A DNA stretch of 64,000 bases from Psychrobacillus psychrotolerans. GTDB lineage: Bacteria > Bacillota > Bacilli > Bacillales_A > Planococcaceae. The position numbers were made by a program, and so were the translations under genes. Below the pieces are notes generated by a model. That model made no database searches and was not told the DNA's origin. It was given only the letters and a program-made list of their open reading frames with translations. This document shows, piece by piece, positions 45,901-54,249 of the stretch (positions are counted from its first letter, which is position 1; each line of letters begins with the position of its first letter). The stretch spans positions 558,001 to 622,000 of the forward strand of contig NZ_FOXU01000001.1 in the NCBI RefSeq assembly GCF_900115805.1. The letters run 5' to 3'.

Positions 45901-46423
45901 ACTCCTTAATAATATCTACTAAATCATTTCTCCAAGAATATTCTTTACAATAATCTAAACAAGATTTATTAAATACATCCTCTAATTTATAATTTGAGCC
46001 ATGATCCAAAAGTAATTTATATAATGTTTTATTATCGTTAGTTGGTAATTTATTTATTGTAATTGCATATTTAAAAGGAATTGCATTATATCTGTCTACG
46101 GCATTTATATTTAAGCCATTATTAATAAAGATTTTAGTAACCTCTAAACTATAATCAGGAGTAGGACGAAGGACATTGAAATAAAACATATGCAAAGCAT
46201 TTCTATTATTTTTTTTCGTAGAATAATTTAAATCTATTCCTTCTTCTATTAAAAAATTAATAATTTTAATTTTTTCATTTGGATTTTTATCATTTGCCAA
46301 TGCTATACATAGTAAATTAATATCTAATTCCTCATCAACTTGGTTAATGTTACCATCGTAAAACCTCTTTAAGTCATCAAGTGTTCCATCTCTAGCAGCA
46401 TCAAAAATATTTAATATTTTCAT
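45881..46423 (-). CDS. Ankyrin-repeat immunity protein
   Basis: 180 residues with three to four degenerate ankyrin repeats (ARDGTLDDLKRFYDG, LLCIALANDKNPNEKIKIINFLIEEGIDLNY cut by pattern LNYSTKKNNRNALHMF, INNGLNINAVDRYNAIPF, LLDHGSNY). Ankyrin-type immunity genes are commonly found next to GH-E nuclease tips, and the gene begins 18 bases behind such a tip. Cytoplasmic. Confidence 0.8.
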   Translation of the reverse strand: MKILNIFDAARDGTLDDLKRFYDGNINQVDEELDINLLCIALANDKNPNEKIKIINFLIEEGIDLNYSTKKNNRNALHMFYFNVLRPTPDYSLEVTKIFINNGLNINAVDRYNAIPFKYAITINKLPTNDNKTLYKLLLDHGSNYKLEDVFNKSCLDYCKEYSWRNDLVDIIKEYEHGKN

Positions 46424-46441
46424 TTCTCTACCCCCTTTTAT

Positions 46442-48003
46442 TTATTCAAATTCATGACTTCGATTTGTAGAAGGCGTCTCTAATCTATAGTTATCAGGAT
46501 TATATTGAAATTCTTTTAAATCGTCTAAATCAATTTCTCTATTTTTATATTTTTCAAACATTTTTGAATAAGAATTACCTTCAGTATGCCCAAAATCCAC
46601 TATACCTTTTCTTGGTTTACCTGGTATCCAATCGATTACAGCATCAGTATTAGGATCACGTAAAACTTCATCAGGATCTACTTGCATATTATATACTTCG
46701 GTTTCAAATTCTAGTTTCTTCTTACCAGATAACTGGGGTCGACCATTCGGTTTACCATTTTTAATATATGAGCCATTTATAAGTGGATCTTTTACAATAT
46801 TACCCGTATCCTTAGCTCCATCATTAATATTATCCACCGCTTTGCTCGCATCCTGAACATCCTCTATTGCCTTACTTCCTTTTACAGCAAGTTTCCCACC
46901 CGTACTCGCCCAACCAACTACGGGAATCATCGCGGAAAAAGAAAGTCCCGCATTTAACATATCTCCTCTTGCCGTATAGATCAGACCATTTGCCCCATCT
47001 GCCAATTCACCAACACCAGGTATAAGTCCTACTATATCTAATCCAAACTGTAAAGAATCTAGGAATTTGTTTTCTTTCGGTTTGTCTACGGTGACCGCTT
47101 CTTCTTTATATTCAACCTTGGAAACAACTTCATAGAAAACAGTTTCGTTTACTACATACTCTTTAATGAGTAAACCATTGTCATACGCATGATATTTAAT
47201 ATTTTCCGCTACGTTTTCTTCAATAGTCTTCAGTTTCTTTCCTTCCAACGTTTGGAAAGTCGCTGCGGTAATCATCGTACCGATCAACTGTTCCTGTTCT
47301 TTTACCCATAAGTCATTTGGATTTAAGTATACCTTCGGAAACAATTCTGTTCTAATGTCACTTCTAAACGTAAGGACATCCCACTGACTCGGTAAAAAGT
47401 TTATATCCTTCACCCCAGCTTGGAACAGTCCTTCCATATCCGTCAACCACTTGTCCATCGTCTGTAAACCTTGTTCAATCGGATTCAGTGCGTACGTCTG
47501 GGTAGCATCAAATTCATAAAGTTGCATTAAGGTATCATCACGTTTTCTTTTAGAACTAATGACTCCCTCCTGCACTCCGCTATCGTCTAAATGGGGCAGG
47601 GCTACAATATCACTCACTTGATCCATGATACTGTTTGCCTCATCCGTCAAGCTAGCGGTGAGTTCGCCAATAAGCGTAAGTCCCTGTTCTAGCTCTCCGT
47701 CAAGGAAAGTTTCGAGTATGTAACCGGAGGAATCAGGTTCCAGTGAATGAAGTGCTGCCTCCATCTGGTTAAGCACTTGTTTAAACTGTTCAGAAAACAA
47801 CTGAAAAAATGAAGAAACGGTAAATGACATTCCTGGTAAAAAGAACGGATGGCATTACCTCCTGCTCCCTTTAATTGATCCTCCATCTGAACTAGCCCCT
47901 CCACCGCCTGGTGGATTGATTTCATTTCACTGCTTAGCCTGTCTAACATAGTTAGGTTTCGCTGTAGCCCATCTTGAAATATATCTACATCCAATATTTT
48001 CAT
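46442..48003 (-). pseudogene. LXG-domain polymorphic toxin, GH-E nuclease tip, one-base frameshift
   Basis: The longest toxin gene of the array. ATG at 48003 (MKILDVDIFQDGLQRNL) opens an LXG delivery domain; the frame breaks at an A6 run (47804-47809) and resumes in another frame. One extra A restores SFYQECHLPFLHFF joined to QLFSEQFKQVLNQMEAALHS. The repaired protein is about 520 residues: LXG (about 1-215), linker, pre-toxin TG-like segment (SLQFGLDIVGLIPGVGELAD), and a C-terminal GH-E nuclease (VDFGHTEGNSYSKMFEKY, NPDNYRLETPSTNRSHEFE). LXG proteins are exported by the type VII (Esx/Yuk) system. No secretion genes lie nearby. Confidence 0.85.
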
Positions 48004-48773
48004 AGGCTTTGCCTCATCGAGCATATAGAAATAGCCACTTCACAATATTCTTTATTATACAATAATACCCCACAGGTGAACATGCTTCTCCCCCTCTAGC
48101 AAACTATTAATAGTTATAATATTCCATTTATACGGGAGAAGGTAAAGGGAGAAGTGATAATATCCAAAAAAATAAACCAAACGTATTAATAAACTAAAAA
48201 TAGACCGTGACTCTTTCACTACCAAGGAAAGAAAATGGTAGTTAAATAGATAGTAATGAACATGGATTTTGATTTTATCTTCAATGTGAGAACTTGCTTT
48301 ATGAAAGTAAATGAAAGCTAGAGTCTAACGAATGTTGCTAATACACTCATCCACTGGTAGTTTTTATCGCTACTTGCCAATAACAATTAGCCTTTCATTT
48401 TCATCGATTTTAAACCCTGGTGAATTAGAGTATGTATACATACCTCCTGGATAATGAAGGAAAACTGTGGACGTAAGTATCAAAAAAATGCGCGCACAGT
48501 GGAATATGTGCGTGCACCTGGACTATTTCCTACAATTTCAGTAATAGCTAATCCTTCATGAGTTAATTTCAGAATTGCTCTTCTTAGGTATACCTCTATG
48601 ATTTTCCAAATTGAATCCCCACTTAAGCTAAAACTACTAATTCTTCCACAGATTTAGAAGAATACTCTGTTTTATACTATTTAGAGTTTCTTCTCCATCA
48701 TGATGTCTTCCTAAATAAGCATAAGCTTTCTATCCACTTTAATATTATCCATGAGTCCATCTCCCTTCAACAT
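48004..48773. other. Region upstream of LXG with gene scraps
   Basis: No intact gene. The 48186-48245 stretch is a degenerate direct repeat of 42633-42690. On the minus strand 48370-48471 ends a lost protein (VFLHYPGGMYTYSNSPGF, then DENERLIVIGK-stop), and 48651-48755 holds a shifted scrap (GRHHDGEETLNSIKQ). Hairpin TGCGCGCACA / TGTGCGTGCA lies near 48488-48517. Confidence 0.5.
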
Positions 48774-49160
48774 CTACCCTTCAACGATTACAAGATATTT
48801 TTTGATTTCTCCTTCAGATTCAACAATTAAAATATCTCCTCTTTCTTTGGCAGAAAAAATCTTTGCACCAACAGGAAGTTTATTCGACATCTCATCTTTA
48901 AAATTTGTATTTGCATCATTTTTTGTTTTTATTTCACCGATTTGAACACCTTTTGTTAAAGACAATTCTTCAACCCAATCAATATTAGTTTTGTAGATAA
49001 CTCCATCATATTGAAAAATATCAGCATTAGAATCCAATTTTAAAATCTCTTCGGCATCAATACTATCAATTGTTACAGTGGTTACTTCCCCATCATTCGA
49101 ACATCCACTAATCATTAAAAATGGTAATGCAATCAGTACATAAAATAATTTTTGAACCAA
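48774..49160 (-). CDS. Putative lipoprotein next to the ECF sigma pair
   Basis: 128 residues. Signal ending in LMISGC (Cys20) marks a lipoprotein; the mature part is a small beta-rich domain (TVTIDSIDAEEILKLDSN, VGAKIFSAKERGDILIVESE). No named family. It is transcribed in the same direction 160 bases behind the anti-sigma factor and may be part of its regulon. Confidence 0.65.
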   Translation of the reverse strand: MVQKLFYVLIALPFLMISGCSNDGEVTTVTIDSIDAEEILKLDSNADIFQYDGVIYKTNIDWVEELSLTKGVQIGEIKTKNDANTNFKDEMSNKLPVGAKIFSAKERGDILIVESEGEIKKYLVIVEG

Positions 49161-49319
49161 TGTAACACCCCCTGTAAATATAGTCGGTAATAATCTATCT
49201 TAAGTTTCATCTTCAGTATCATTTGAATAACGGTGTAATGCAACTTCCTCTAGGTCACTCGGTTATCTCCCTCATACGATTAAAGTAACTGATAGTTGGA
49301 CGAATGCAACGCCCTCATT

Positions 49320-50009
49320 TTATTCAAAGTGAAACATATCTTCTATTTCTTCGCTTGCTTTGGGTAAATCCATTCCTTTTTTCCAAATCAAAATATTATC
49401 TTCTGGAGTTCCGTAATACAACGCCTTTATCTCCGCACCCTCACGATTCATTTCTTGACCTTCGATATTAAAAATATCATACCCCTTCACCATAGAATAT
49501 GGCGGCTGTGCCTTGCTCTTAATTATTGGTCGTAAAGGAGTTAAGTAAAAGTTCCCTTTTTCATCCATATCATATTTTATTCTATATATACTATAACCAT
49601 CTGTTATATCATTTTCATAAACGATACTTCCGTTTTCCAACTTACTTACGTTCTTTATCTCTACCACTTCGATTGGAACGTTTGTTATGTGCCAATGAAA
49701 CAAACCGTAATATCCTAATGTGATAAACGATAACAATAATGCACTAATTATTCCCCCTTTAATAAATGATTTGGTTTTTGAATGGTTCCAGAAAGATGAA
49801 ATACCTTTAATAGCATTGCCATCATTTTTATTTCTCTCCATTTCTTCTTTTGGTAATATAAAATCAGCTTTTATTCTATATAGTTCCTCTTTGCAACTCT
49901 CACATTCAACAAGGTGTTCTTCTACTATTCTTTTGCTATCATCACTACACACATTGTCATAATATAATGGAAGCAAATCTTGAACTATTTCACATGATAC
50001 TTTACTCAT
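49320..50009 (-). CDS. Zinc-finger anti-sigma factor
   Basis: 229 residues. The cytoplasmic N-terminus carries the ZAS/zf-HC2 motif (EEHLVECESCKEEL: His, then Cys-x2-Cys) that grips an ECF sigma factor. One membrane helix (about 90-110, IISALLLSFITLGYYGLF) is followed by a 115-residue extracytoplasmic sensor. It starts three bases after the sigma gene stop, so the two are coupled. The signal that releases the sigma factor is unknown. Confidence 0.9.
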   Translation of the reverse strand: MSKVSCEIVQDLLPLYYDNVCSDDSKRIVEEHLVECESCKEELYRIKADFILPKEEMERNKNDGNAIKGISSFWNHSKTKSFIKGGIISALLLSFITLGYYGLFHWHITNVPIEVVEIKNVSKLENGSIVYENDITDGYSIYRIKYDMDEKGNFYLTPLRPIIKSKAQPPYSMVKGYDIFNIEGQEMNREGAEIKALYYGTPEDNILIWKKGMDLPKASEEIEDMFHFE

Positions 50010-50012
50010 TTC

Positions 50013-50489
50013 CTATTCCTCCTTTAGCAAATCTTGAATTTTACGTTTGGCTCGGTGAAATGTGACTCTCGCCCAACTTTCGGTTCTCTCAAAGAGTTCA
50101 CTTATTTGTTTGAAGGAAAGTTCACCATATACTCTTAACGTAAAAACTTCTTTATAAGGCTCTTCTAAGTGACGTAATACCTTGTGAATACGGAAATTTT
50201 CTTCCTTATTTAGTATGATTTCTTCAACACTACTTACACTTACTTCAGGTATATTGTCTGTATCAAAACGCTTTTGTTTATTGAGATAGGTAAAGTATGT
50301 ATTTTTAGCTATTTGACAAAGCCATACATTAAGTTTGCACTTCCCGTTAAATTTTTCAATATTTTTTAATGCCTTAAAAAATGTTTCTTGTGTAATTTCT
50401 TCAGCTATCTTTTCGTTGCGACTTAACAACAGTACAAACGAGTAGACATCCTTAAAATATTGATTGTAAATCCTCTCAAATTCAGGCAC
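50013..50489 (-). CDS. ECF-family RNA polymerase sigma factor
   Basis: 158 residues with sigma region 2 (FERIYNQYFKDVYSFVLLL, AEEITQETFFKALKN, WLCQIAKNTYF) and region 4 (PYKEVFTLRVYGELSFKQIS, ESWARVTFHRAKRKI). GTG at 50489 after AAAGGAGGT is preferred to the ATG at 50507. It is co-transcribed with its zinc-finger anti-sigma partner and is preceded by a promoter of the type ECF factors read, suggesting autoregulation. Target genes are not evident apart from the downstream lipoprotein. Confidence 0.92.
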   Translation of the reverse strand: MPEFERIYNQYFKDVYSFVLLLSRNEKIAEEITQETFFKALKNIEKFNGKCKLNVWLCQIAKNTYFTYLNKQKRFDTDNIPEVSVSSVEEIILNKEENFRIHKVLRHLEEPYKEVFTLRVYGELSFKQISELFERTESWARVTFHRAKRKIQDLLKEE

Positions 50490-50510
50490 ATTTCTACCTC
50501 CTTTCATAAA

Positions 50511-50539
50511 TAAGACTAAGTTATGAGGAATTCGTTACA
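50511..50539 (-). promoter_or_regulatory. Candidate autoregulatory ECF promoter
   Basis: On the minus strand TGTAAC (50539-50534) stands 17 bases before GTCTTA (50516-50511), 22 bases ahead of the GTG. The AAC core of the -35 is typical for ECF sigma factors. Confidence 0.5.
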
Positions 50540-50555
50540 AAAAATAATAAAAAAT

Positions 50556-50577
50556 TGGCAGACGTGTAAGTCTGCCA
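50556..50577 (-). terminator. Terminator upstream of the sigma operon
   Basis: TGGCAGAC / GTCTGCCA with a six-base loop and a T-rich run on the minus strand. It would end the YolD operon transcript. Confidence 0.75.
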
Positions 50578-50857
50578 TTAAGTCATGTTTTATTTATTCA
50601 TAGAAGTCCTTTTATCTGTTAAGGTTTCTGAAATAAGCACCCCTTAGCTTTCTTTTGGCATTATTAACTATCATAAATAACATCAATAAAATCATCATTC
50701 ATAATTGGTTTTCTAACTTCACTTTAATTGGTTTAATACATTTTGCATCTAATCATTCCCTATACGATTTAACGCTTTATTTGTATGATCGTTTACAATA
50801 TTTTCAGAAAGACAAGCACTTTAATAGAATTATGTTAATAAAATAAACCACCTTCCA

Positions 50858-51040
50858 TTAATCTGGTTGGTGGTTTTGAGCTTCTGCAGCCTCAACTCTG
50901 TTTATATTTTTACTTCCAAGTGATAATAATTCGTTCCTATTCATTCGTGACATTTCATCTAATGCACCAAGTATTAATTCTGGAGGATGCTCATCCATTA
51001 ATTGGTTAAATAGTTCCTCGGTTCTATCCAATACTTTCAC
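50858..51040 (-). CDS. Small protein behind yolD
   Basis: 60 residues, helical and acidic at the start (DRTEELFNQLMDEHPPELIL), with a polar tail. A GTG start four bases after the yolD stop suggests coupling, making it the third gene of a small operon. No family recognised. Confidence 0.55.
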   Translation of the reverse strand: MKVLDRTEELFNQLMDEHPPELILGALDEMSRMNRNELLSLGSKNINRVEAAEAQNHQPD

Positions 51041-51044
51041 AACC

Positions 51045-51413
51045 TTAATCTATTATGGTTACATCTACTATTTCATCTAATTTTAATTGTAGCAAAGAAA
51101 ATGGGTCTTCTAGTTCAATAACTCTTCTTCGTAAATCCACACTTTCTACAATTCCTCTATTGTAAAAGAATGCTCCATCTCTCCACAATTTAACTTTAGT
51201 ATCCGCTTTGCTTTTAATGGCCATATCTAAAGTATGTTGAATTGCATCATAATCCCATTCATCTAATTCAGGGATAGGTTCTCTTTTGATCTCTTTACCG
51301 TATTCTCTAAGTAAAGAAACGTGTTCGGGAAGCATCATAGCTACCCATTTTTTATTCCCTCTATCTTGTAACTTGGATAAATCAAAAACTGGTTCGTAAA
51401 ATTCATCGTTCAT
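51045..51413 (-). CDS. YolD-like protein
   Basis: 122 residues. The DRGNKKWVAMMLPEHV motif near residues 18-33 defines the YolD-like family; the C-terminal part (KSKADTKVKLWRDG, IVESVDLRRRVIELED) forms a small beta domain. YolD genes usually precede error-prone UvrX/DinB2-type polymerases and are SOS-controlled; no polymerase is present here. The start overlaps the stop of the upstream gene (ATGA). Confidence 0.8.
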   Translation of the reverse strand: MNDEFYEPVFDLSKLQDRGNKKWVAMMLPEHVSLLREYGKEIKREPIPELDEWDYDAIQHTLDMAIKSKADTKVKLWRDGAFFYNRGIVESVDLRRRVIELEDPFSLLQLKLDEIVDVTIID

Positions 51414-51631
51414 ATAACTTCACGCTCCTTCTGTGTGAAGGGAACAAATGCTAGTACATTATTTACTTTAAAAGTCCTTTTAGTATTTCGTAAAAAACAA
51501 AAAGCTTTAAATGTATTACTTTCCACACTTAATACCTTTACTCTTCGCTTGCTAATTTCACCGTTATTATTCATATAAATCATTTCAGATATTTGATCAA
51601 GCTGCACCGACTTCAAAATATTTATACGCAC
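51410..51631 (-). CDS. Small WYL-like protein
   Basis: 73 residues (MIYMNNNGEISKRRVKVLSV, then TFKAFCFLRNTKRTFKVNNVLAFVP). The strand pattern and the R-TFKVNNVLAF ending resemble the WYL domain, which binds small ligands or nucleic acid. It is the first gene of the YolD operon, with a LexA-box-like site 30 bases upstream. Such small WYL proteins are common partners of YolD. Confidence 0.6.
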   Translation of the reverse strand: MRINILKSVQLDQISEMIYMNNNGEISKRRVKVLSVESNTFKAFCFLRNTKRTFKVNNVLAFVPFTQKEREVI

Positions 51632-51662
51632 ATTCGTTCTCTCCCTCTTGTTTTTTAGTATA

Positions 51663-51676
51663 CGAACAATAGTTCT
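51663..51676 (-). promoter_or_regulatory. Candidate LexA box of the YolD operon
   Basis: CGAACAATAGTTCT matches 11 of 14 positions of the Bacillus LexA consensus (CGAAC and GTTC halves intact). It lies about 30 bases before the first gene, consistent with SOS control. Confidence 0.6.
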
Positions 51677-51705
51677 ATTTTACAACTAGTAATTTTTGGT
51701 GAAAT

Positions 51706-51745
51706 AAAAAAGCGACCATCTCAATGAATGAGAAGGCGCTTTTAA
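51706..51745. terminator. Hairpin upstream of the YolD operon
   Basis: AAAAAAGCGACCATCTC and GAGAAGGCGCTTTT pair with an internal mismatch. Acts as terminator for the minus-strand yjcZ gene. Confidence 0.6.
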
Positions 51746-51877
51746 AGAAGGAAGTACAAAAAGAAAAGTTCTCTTAACTAACACTTTTTATGAAAGAATA
51801 CATATACAGCGAGCGTACTGTATTCATGTCTAAAAAGTGCTATTGGCTAAGCTAAATTTCTCTCTTAATCTTCCTTT

Positions 51878-52000
51878 TTAGTAACTCATAAAACTAGCTC
51901 CCACAATAACAAGTAAGATAAACAATACTACAATCAATACGAAGCTAGATCCGTTATTAGTATTATTGCCGTAGCAGTCTCCTCCATTATAACCAGACAT
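51878..52000 (-). CDS. YjcZ-type sporulation protein
   Basis: 40 residues: a Gly/Asn-rich start (MSGYNGGDCYGNNTNNG) and one membrane helix FVLIVVLFILLVIVGASF near the C-terminus, the YjcZ/YtrI-like small sporulation family pattern. GGAGGA stands before the ATG at 52000. Such peptides are made during sporulation and associate with forespore membranes or coat; exact role unknown. Confidence 0.85.
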   Translation of the reverse strand: MSGYNGGDCYGNNTNNGSSFVLIVVLFILLVIVGASFMSY

Positions 52001-52264
52001 CTTATCCTCCTCCTTTCTAATTAATATTTATAGATTATGCAAAGATTGTTGAGCGACTAAGGTAATCCACCTTGTCATTAAGAATTATATTTGTTTCTTT
52101 CTTTGGTTCCTTTAAACAAAACATCTTAACAAAAAAACCCGCTCAAATTAATAAGCAGGGTTAAATAAAACTGTACTATTACTTTCTTTCATAGTGTATG
52201 TTCCTTTAGGTGTTGCTTTCTATCCAATCACAAATGTGTGTTCCTAGGTCTCTAATACTCTTTC

Positions 52265-53560
52265 CTATACGATAAATGCAAAGTATAAAATGAATAATAA
52301 ACAAAGAACATACATAATTGGATGAATTTCTTTATAACGCTTTTGTGCTACTAAACAAATTGGATAAAGAATAAAACCTAATCCAATACCGATTGCAACA
52401 CTAGAAGTTAGAGGCATCATAATAATTGTTAAAAATGATGGAATGACAATTTCTAACTTTGTCCAATCAATCTTACGGATTTCCATTGCCATTAAGGCAC
52501 CTACAATAATTAATGCAGCTGATGTAACTTCCACCGAAATAACGTTAACAAGTGGGGAGAAGAATAAAGCAACGACAAAACAAGCCGCTATAACGACAGA
52601 AGTAAAGCCAGTTTTTCCTCCGACAGCAATACCAGCAGAAGATTCAACGCTTGTAGCAGGAGTTGAGGTACCTAAAATAGCACCAATTACACCAGCAGCA
52701 GAATCAGCAAGTAATCCTTTACCAATATTCGGAATCTTATTACCTTTCATCATTCCTGCTTGGCTCGTTAATCCAATTAATGCACCAGCTGTATCAAAGA
52801 AGGCAACGATTAAGAAGGTGAAAATAACTGTCAGTGTTTGTACATTAAAGATTTCATCTAAATGGCCAAACACAACACCAAATGTTGGTTCTAGGCTTGG
52901 GATACTTCCAATAATCGATGAAGGAACTTCGATTAAACCGAAAATCATACCAATACCCGTTGTAATAACCATTGCGTAGAAAATACCGCCATTAATCCCA
53001 CGTACTAACATAATGATTGTAATAATAAGACCAATAATAGCTAATAAGGTCATTGGTGAAGTTAAATCACCAATCGAAACAAATGTATCCGCATTGCCGA
53101 TAATGATTCCACCATTTTTTAAACCGATAAATGTGATAAAAAATCCAATACCAGAAGCGATAGCGTATTTTAAATCGATTGGAATGATATTAATAATTTT
53201 CTCGCGAATTTTCATTAAACTTAATAGCATAAAAATGATTCCGGCAACAAAAACGCCCGTTAAAGTAACTTGCCAGTCAATACCCATTCCAATACATACT
53301 GAAAAAGTAAAGAATGAATTTAATCCCATACTAGGTGCAATGGCGATTGGGAAGTTCGCAAGTAAGCCCATCAGAAGTGTACCGATGATTGCAGTAAGTG
53401 CAGTTGCAGTAAATACAGCACCATGATCCATACCAGATTGGCTTAGGATAATTGGATTCACGACTAAAATATAGGCAATAGATAAGAAAGTTGTGATACC
53501 GGCAAGTGTTTCCGTTTTATAGGAAGTACCCCGTTCTGCAAATTTAAAAAAGTTTTTCAT
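52265..53560 (-). CDS. pbuG: NCS2 purine permease (PbuG/PbuO type)
   Basis: 431-residue nucleobase transporter of the AzgA-like NCS2 branch with about 12-14 helices. The N-terminal FKFAERGTSYKTETLAGITTF and the GLNSFFTFSV segment are typical of hypoxanthine/guanine permeases. ATG at 53560 after TAGGAGA. The gene is preceded by a guanine riboswitch with a terminator, so uptake is shut off when guanine or hypoxanthine is abundant. PbuG and PbuO cannot be separated by eye. Confidence 0.9.
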   Translation of the reverse strand: MKNFFKFAERGTSYKTETLAGITTFLSIAYILVVNPIILSQSGMDHGAVFTATALTAIIGTLLMGLLANFPIAIAPSMGLNSFFTFSVCIGMGIDWQVTLTGVFVAGIIFMLLSLMKIREKIINIIPIDLKYAIASGIGFFITFIGLKNGGIIIGNADTFVSIGDLTSPMTLLAIIGLIITIIMLVRGINGGIFYAMVITTGIGMIFGLIEVPSSIIGSIPSLEPTFGVVFGHLDEIFNVQTLTVIFTFLIVAFFDTAGALIGLTSQAGMMKGNKIPNIGKGLLADSAAGVIGAILGTSTPATSVESSAGIAVGGKTGFTSVVIAACFVVALFFSPLVNVISVEVTSAALIIVGALMAMEIRKIDWTKLEIVIPSFLTIIMMPLTSSVAIGIGLGFILYPICLVAQKRYKEIHPIMYVLCLLFILYFAFIV

Positions 53561-53643
53561 GTTGTAATCTCCTATTTGCAAGATTGAAGGTAATGATGCT
53601 AGGTTCGTATTACAACCTATTCATTTTACTTTCTCTGGATAGC

Positions 53644-53680
53644 AAAAAAACTTTGACCACTATTTGGACAAAGTTTCTCT
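53644..53680 (-). terminator. Terminator of the purine riboswitch
   Basis: On the minus strand AACTTTGTCC / GGTCAAAGTT with a seven-base loop and seven T residues. It lies about 40 bases behind the aptamer and about 85 bases before the permease gene, forming the OFF state. Confidence 0.85.
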
Positions 53681-53717
53681 ACAAAATGGGATAAAAAAAT
53701 ATCATTAATTTCCCATT

Positions 53718-53785
53718 CCTTGTAGTCAGCTATTTATTGGTAGCTGGTAGAAACTCTCAAGCCATATTCTTGAATTTATACAAGG
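53718..53785 (-). ncRNA. Purine riboswitch aptamer, guanine class
   Basis: Read on the minus strand: P1 CCTTGTA pairs with TACAAGG; P2 TTCAAG / CTTGA with loop AATATGG; the junction GTTTCTACC; P3 AGCTA / TAGCT with loop CCAATAA. These match the purine aptamer. The specificity base in the 3' junction (GACTAC) is C, as in guanine/hypoxanthine sensors, where adenine sensors have U. It controls the permease gene. Confidence 0.93.
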
Positions 53786-54030
53786 TATATATTTTCTTTT
53801 TAAAAACAATAGGAGAATCATAACAAGTTTAATTTGAATCGTCAATATTATATTTTTCCATTAAAAGATGTAAAAATATTTAAAAAAGAGCAAAAAGTTA
53901 AGAAGATACATATTTACAAAAAAACAAAAAATTCAGCTATATTACTGCACTCAACTTCTTAGTACTAATAGTACGTGGTTAGTAATAATTATTTGTAGTA
54001 TTGTTGAGGTACAAAAAAAGCCACTTGTAA

Positions 54031-54249
54031 TTAAGTGACCTCATCAAGAACAAATACATATTTTTCAATACTTTCATCTGCTTTGATAATAATTCCAAAT
54101 ACAGTAGCTACACCCTTTGAAACCTTAACATCAGTAAGTTCAATCATACTCTCAAAAATGTTTGGGTTCATTCTTATTTCCTTTACCTGCTTACCCTGCG
54201 AATTGAGATAATCAATATCTTCGTGGATTTTATTTAATAATACTTCCAA
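54031..54249 (-). CDS. Hypothetical small protein
   Basis: 72 residues (MEVLLNKIHEDIDYLNSQGK, then strands IELTDVKVSKGVATVFGIII and YVFVLDEV). AGGAAAGGA precedes the ATG. Alpha-plus-beta pattern; similar small proteins occur in phages and integrated elements, but I do not recognise a family. It stands alone. Confidence 0.5.
   Translation of the reverse strand: MEVLLNKIHEDIDYLNSQGKQVKEIRMNPNIFESMIELTDVKVSKGVATVFGIIIKADESIEKYVFVLDEVT

Noticed and set aside
50655..50846. 63-codon plus-strand frame
   Set aside because: No ribosome-binding site, composition like intergenic DNA, and it faces the minus-strand operons.
52443..53426. Long plus-strand frames opposite the purine permease
   Set aside because: Antisense shadows of a hydrophobic coding sequence; codon pattern and riboswitch support the minus-strand gene.
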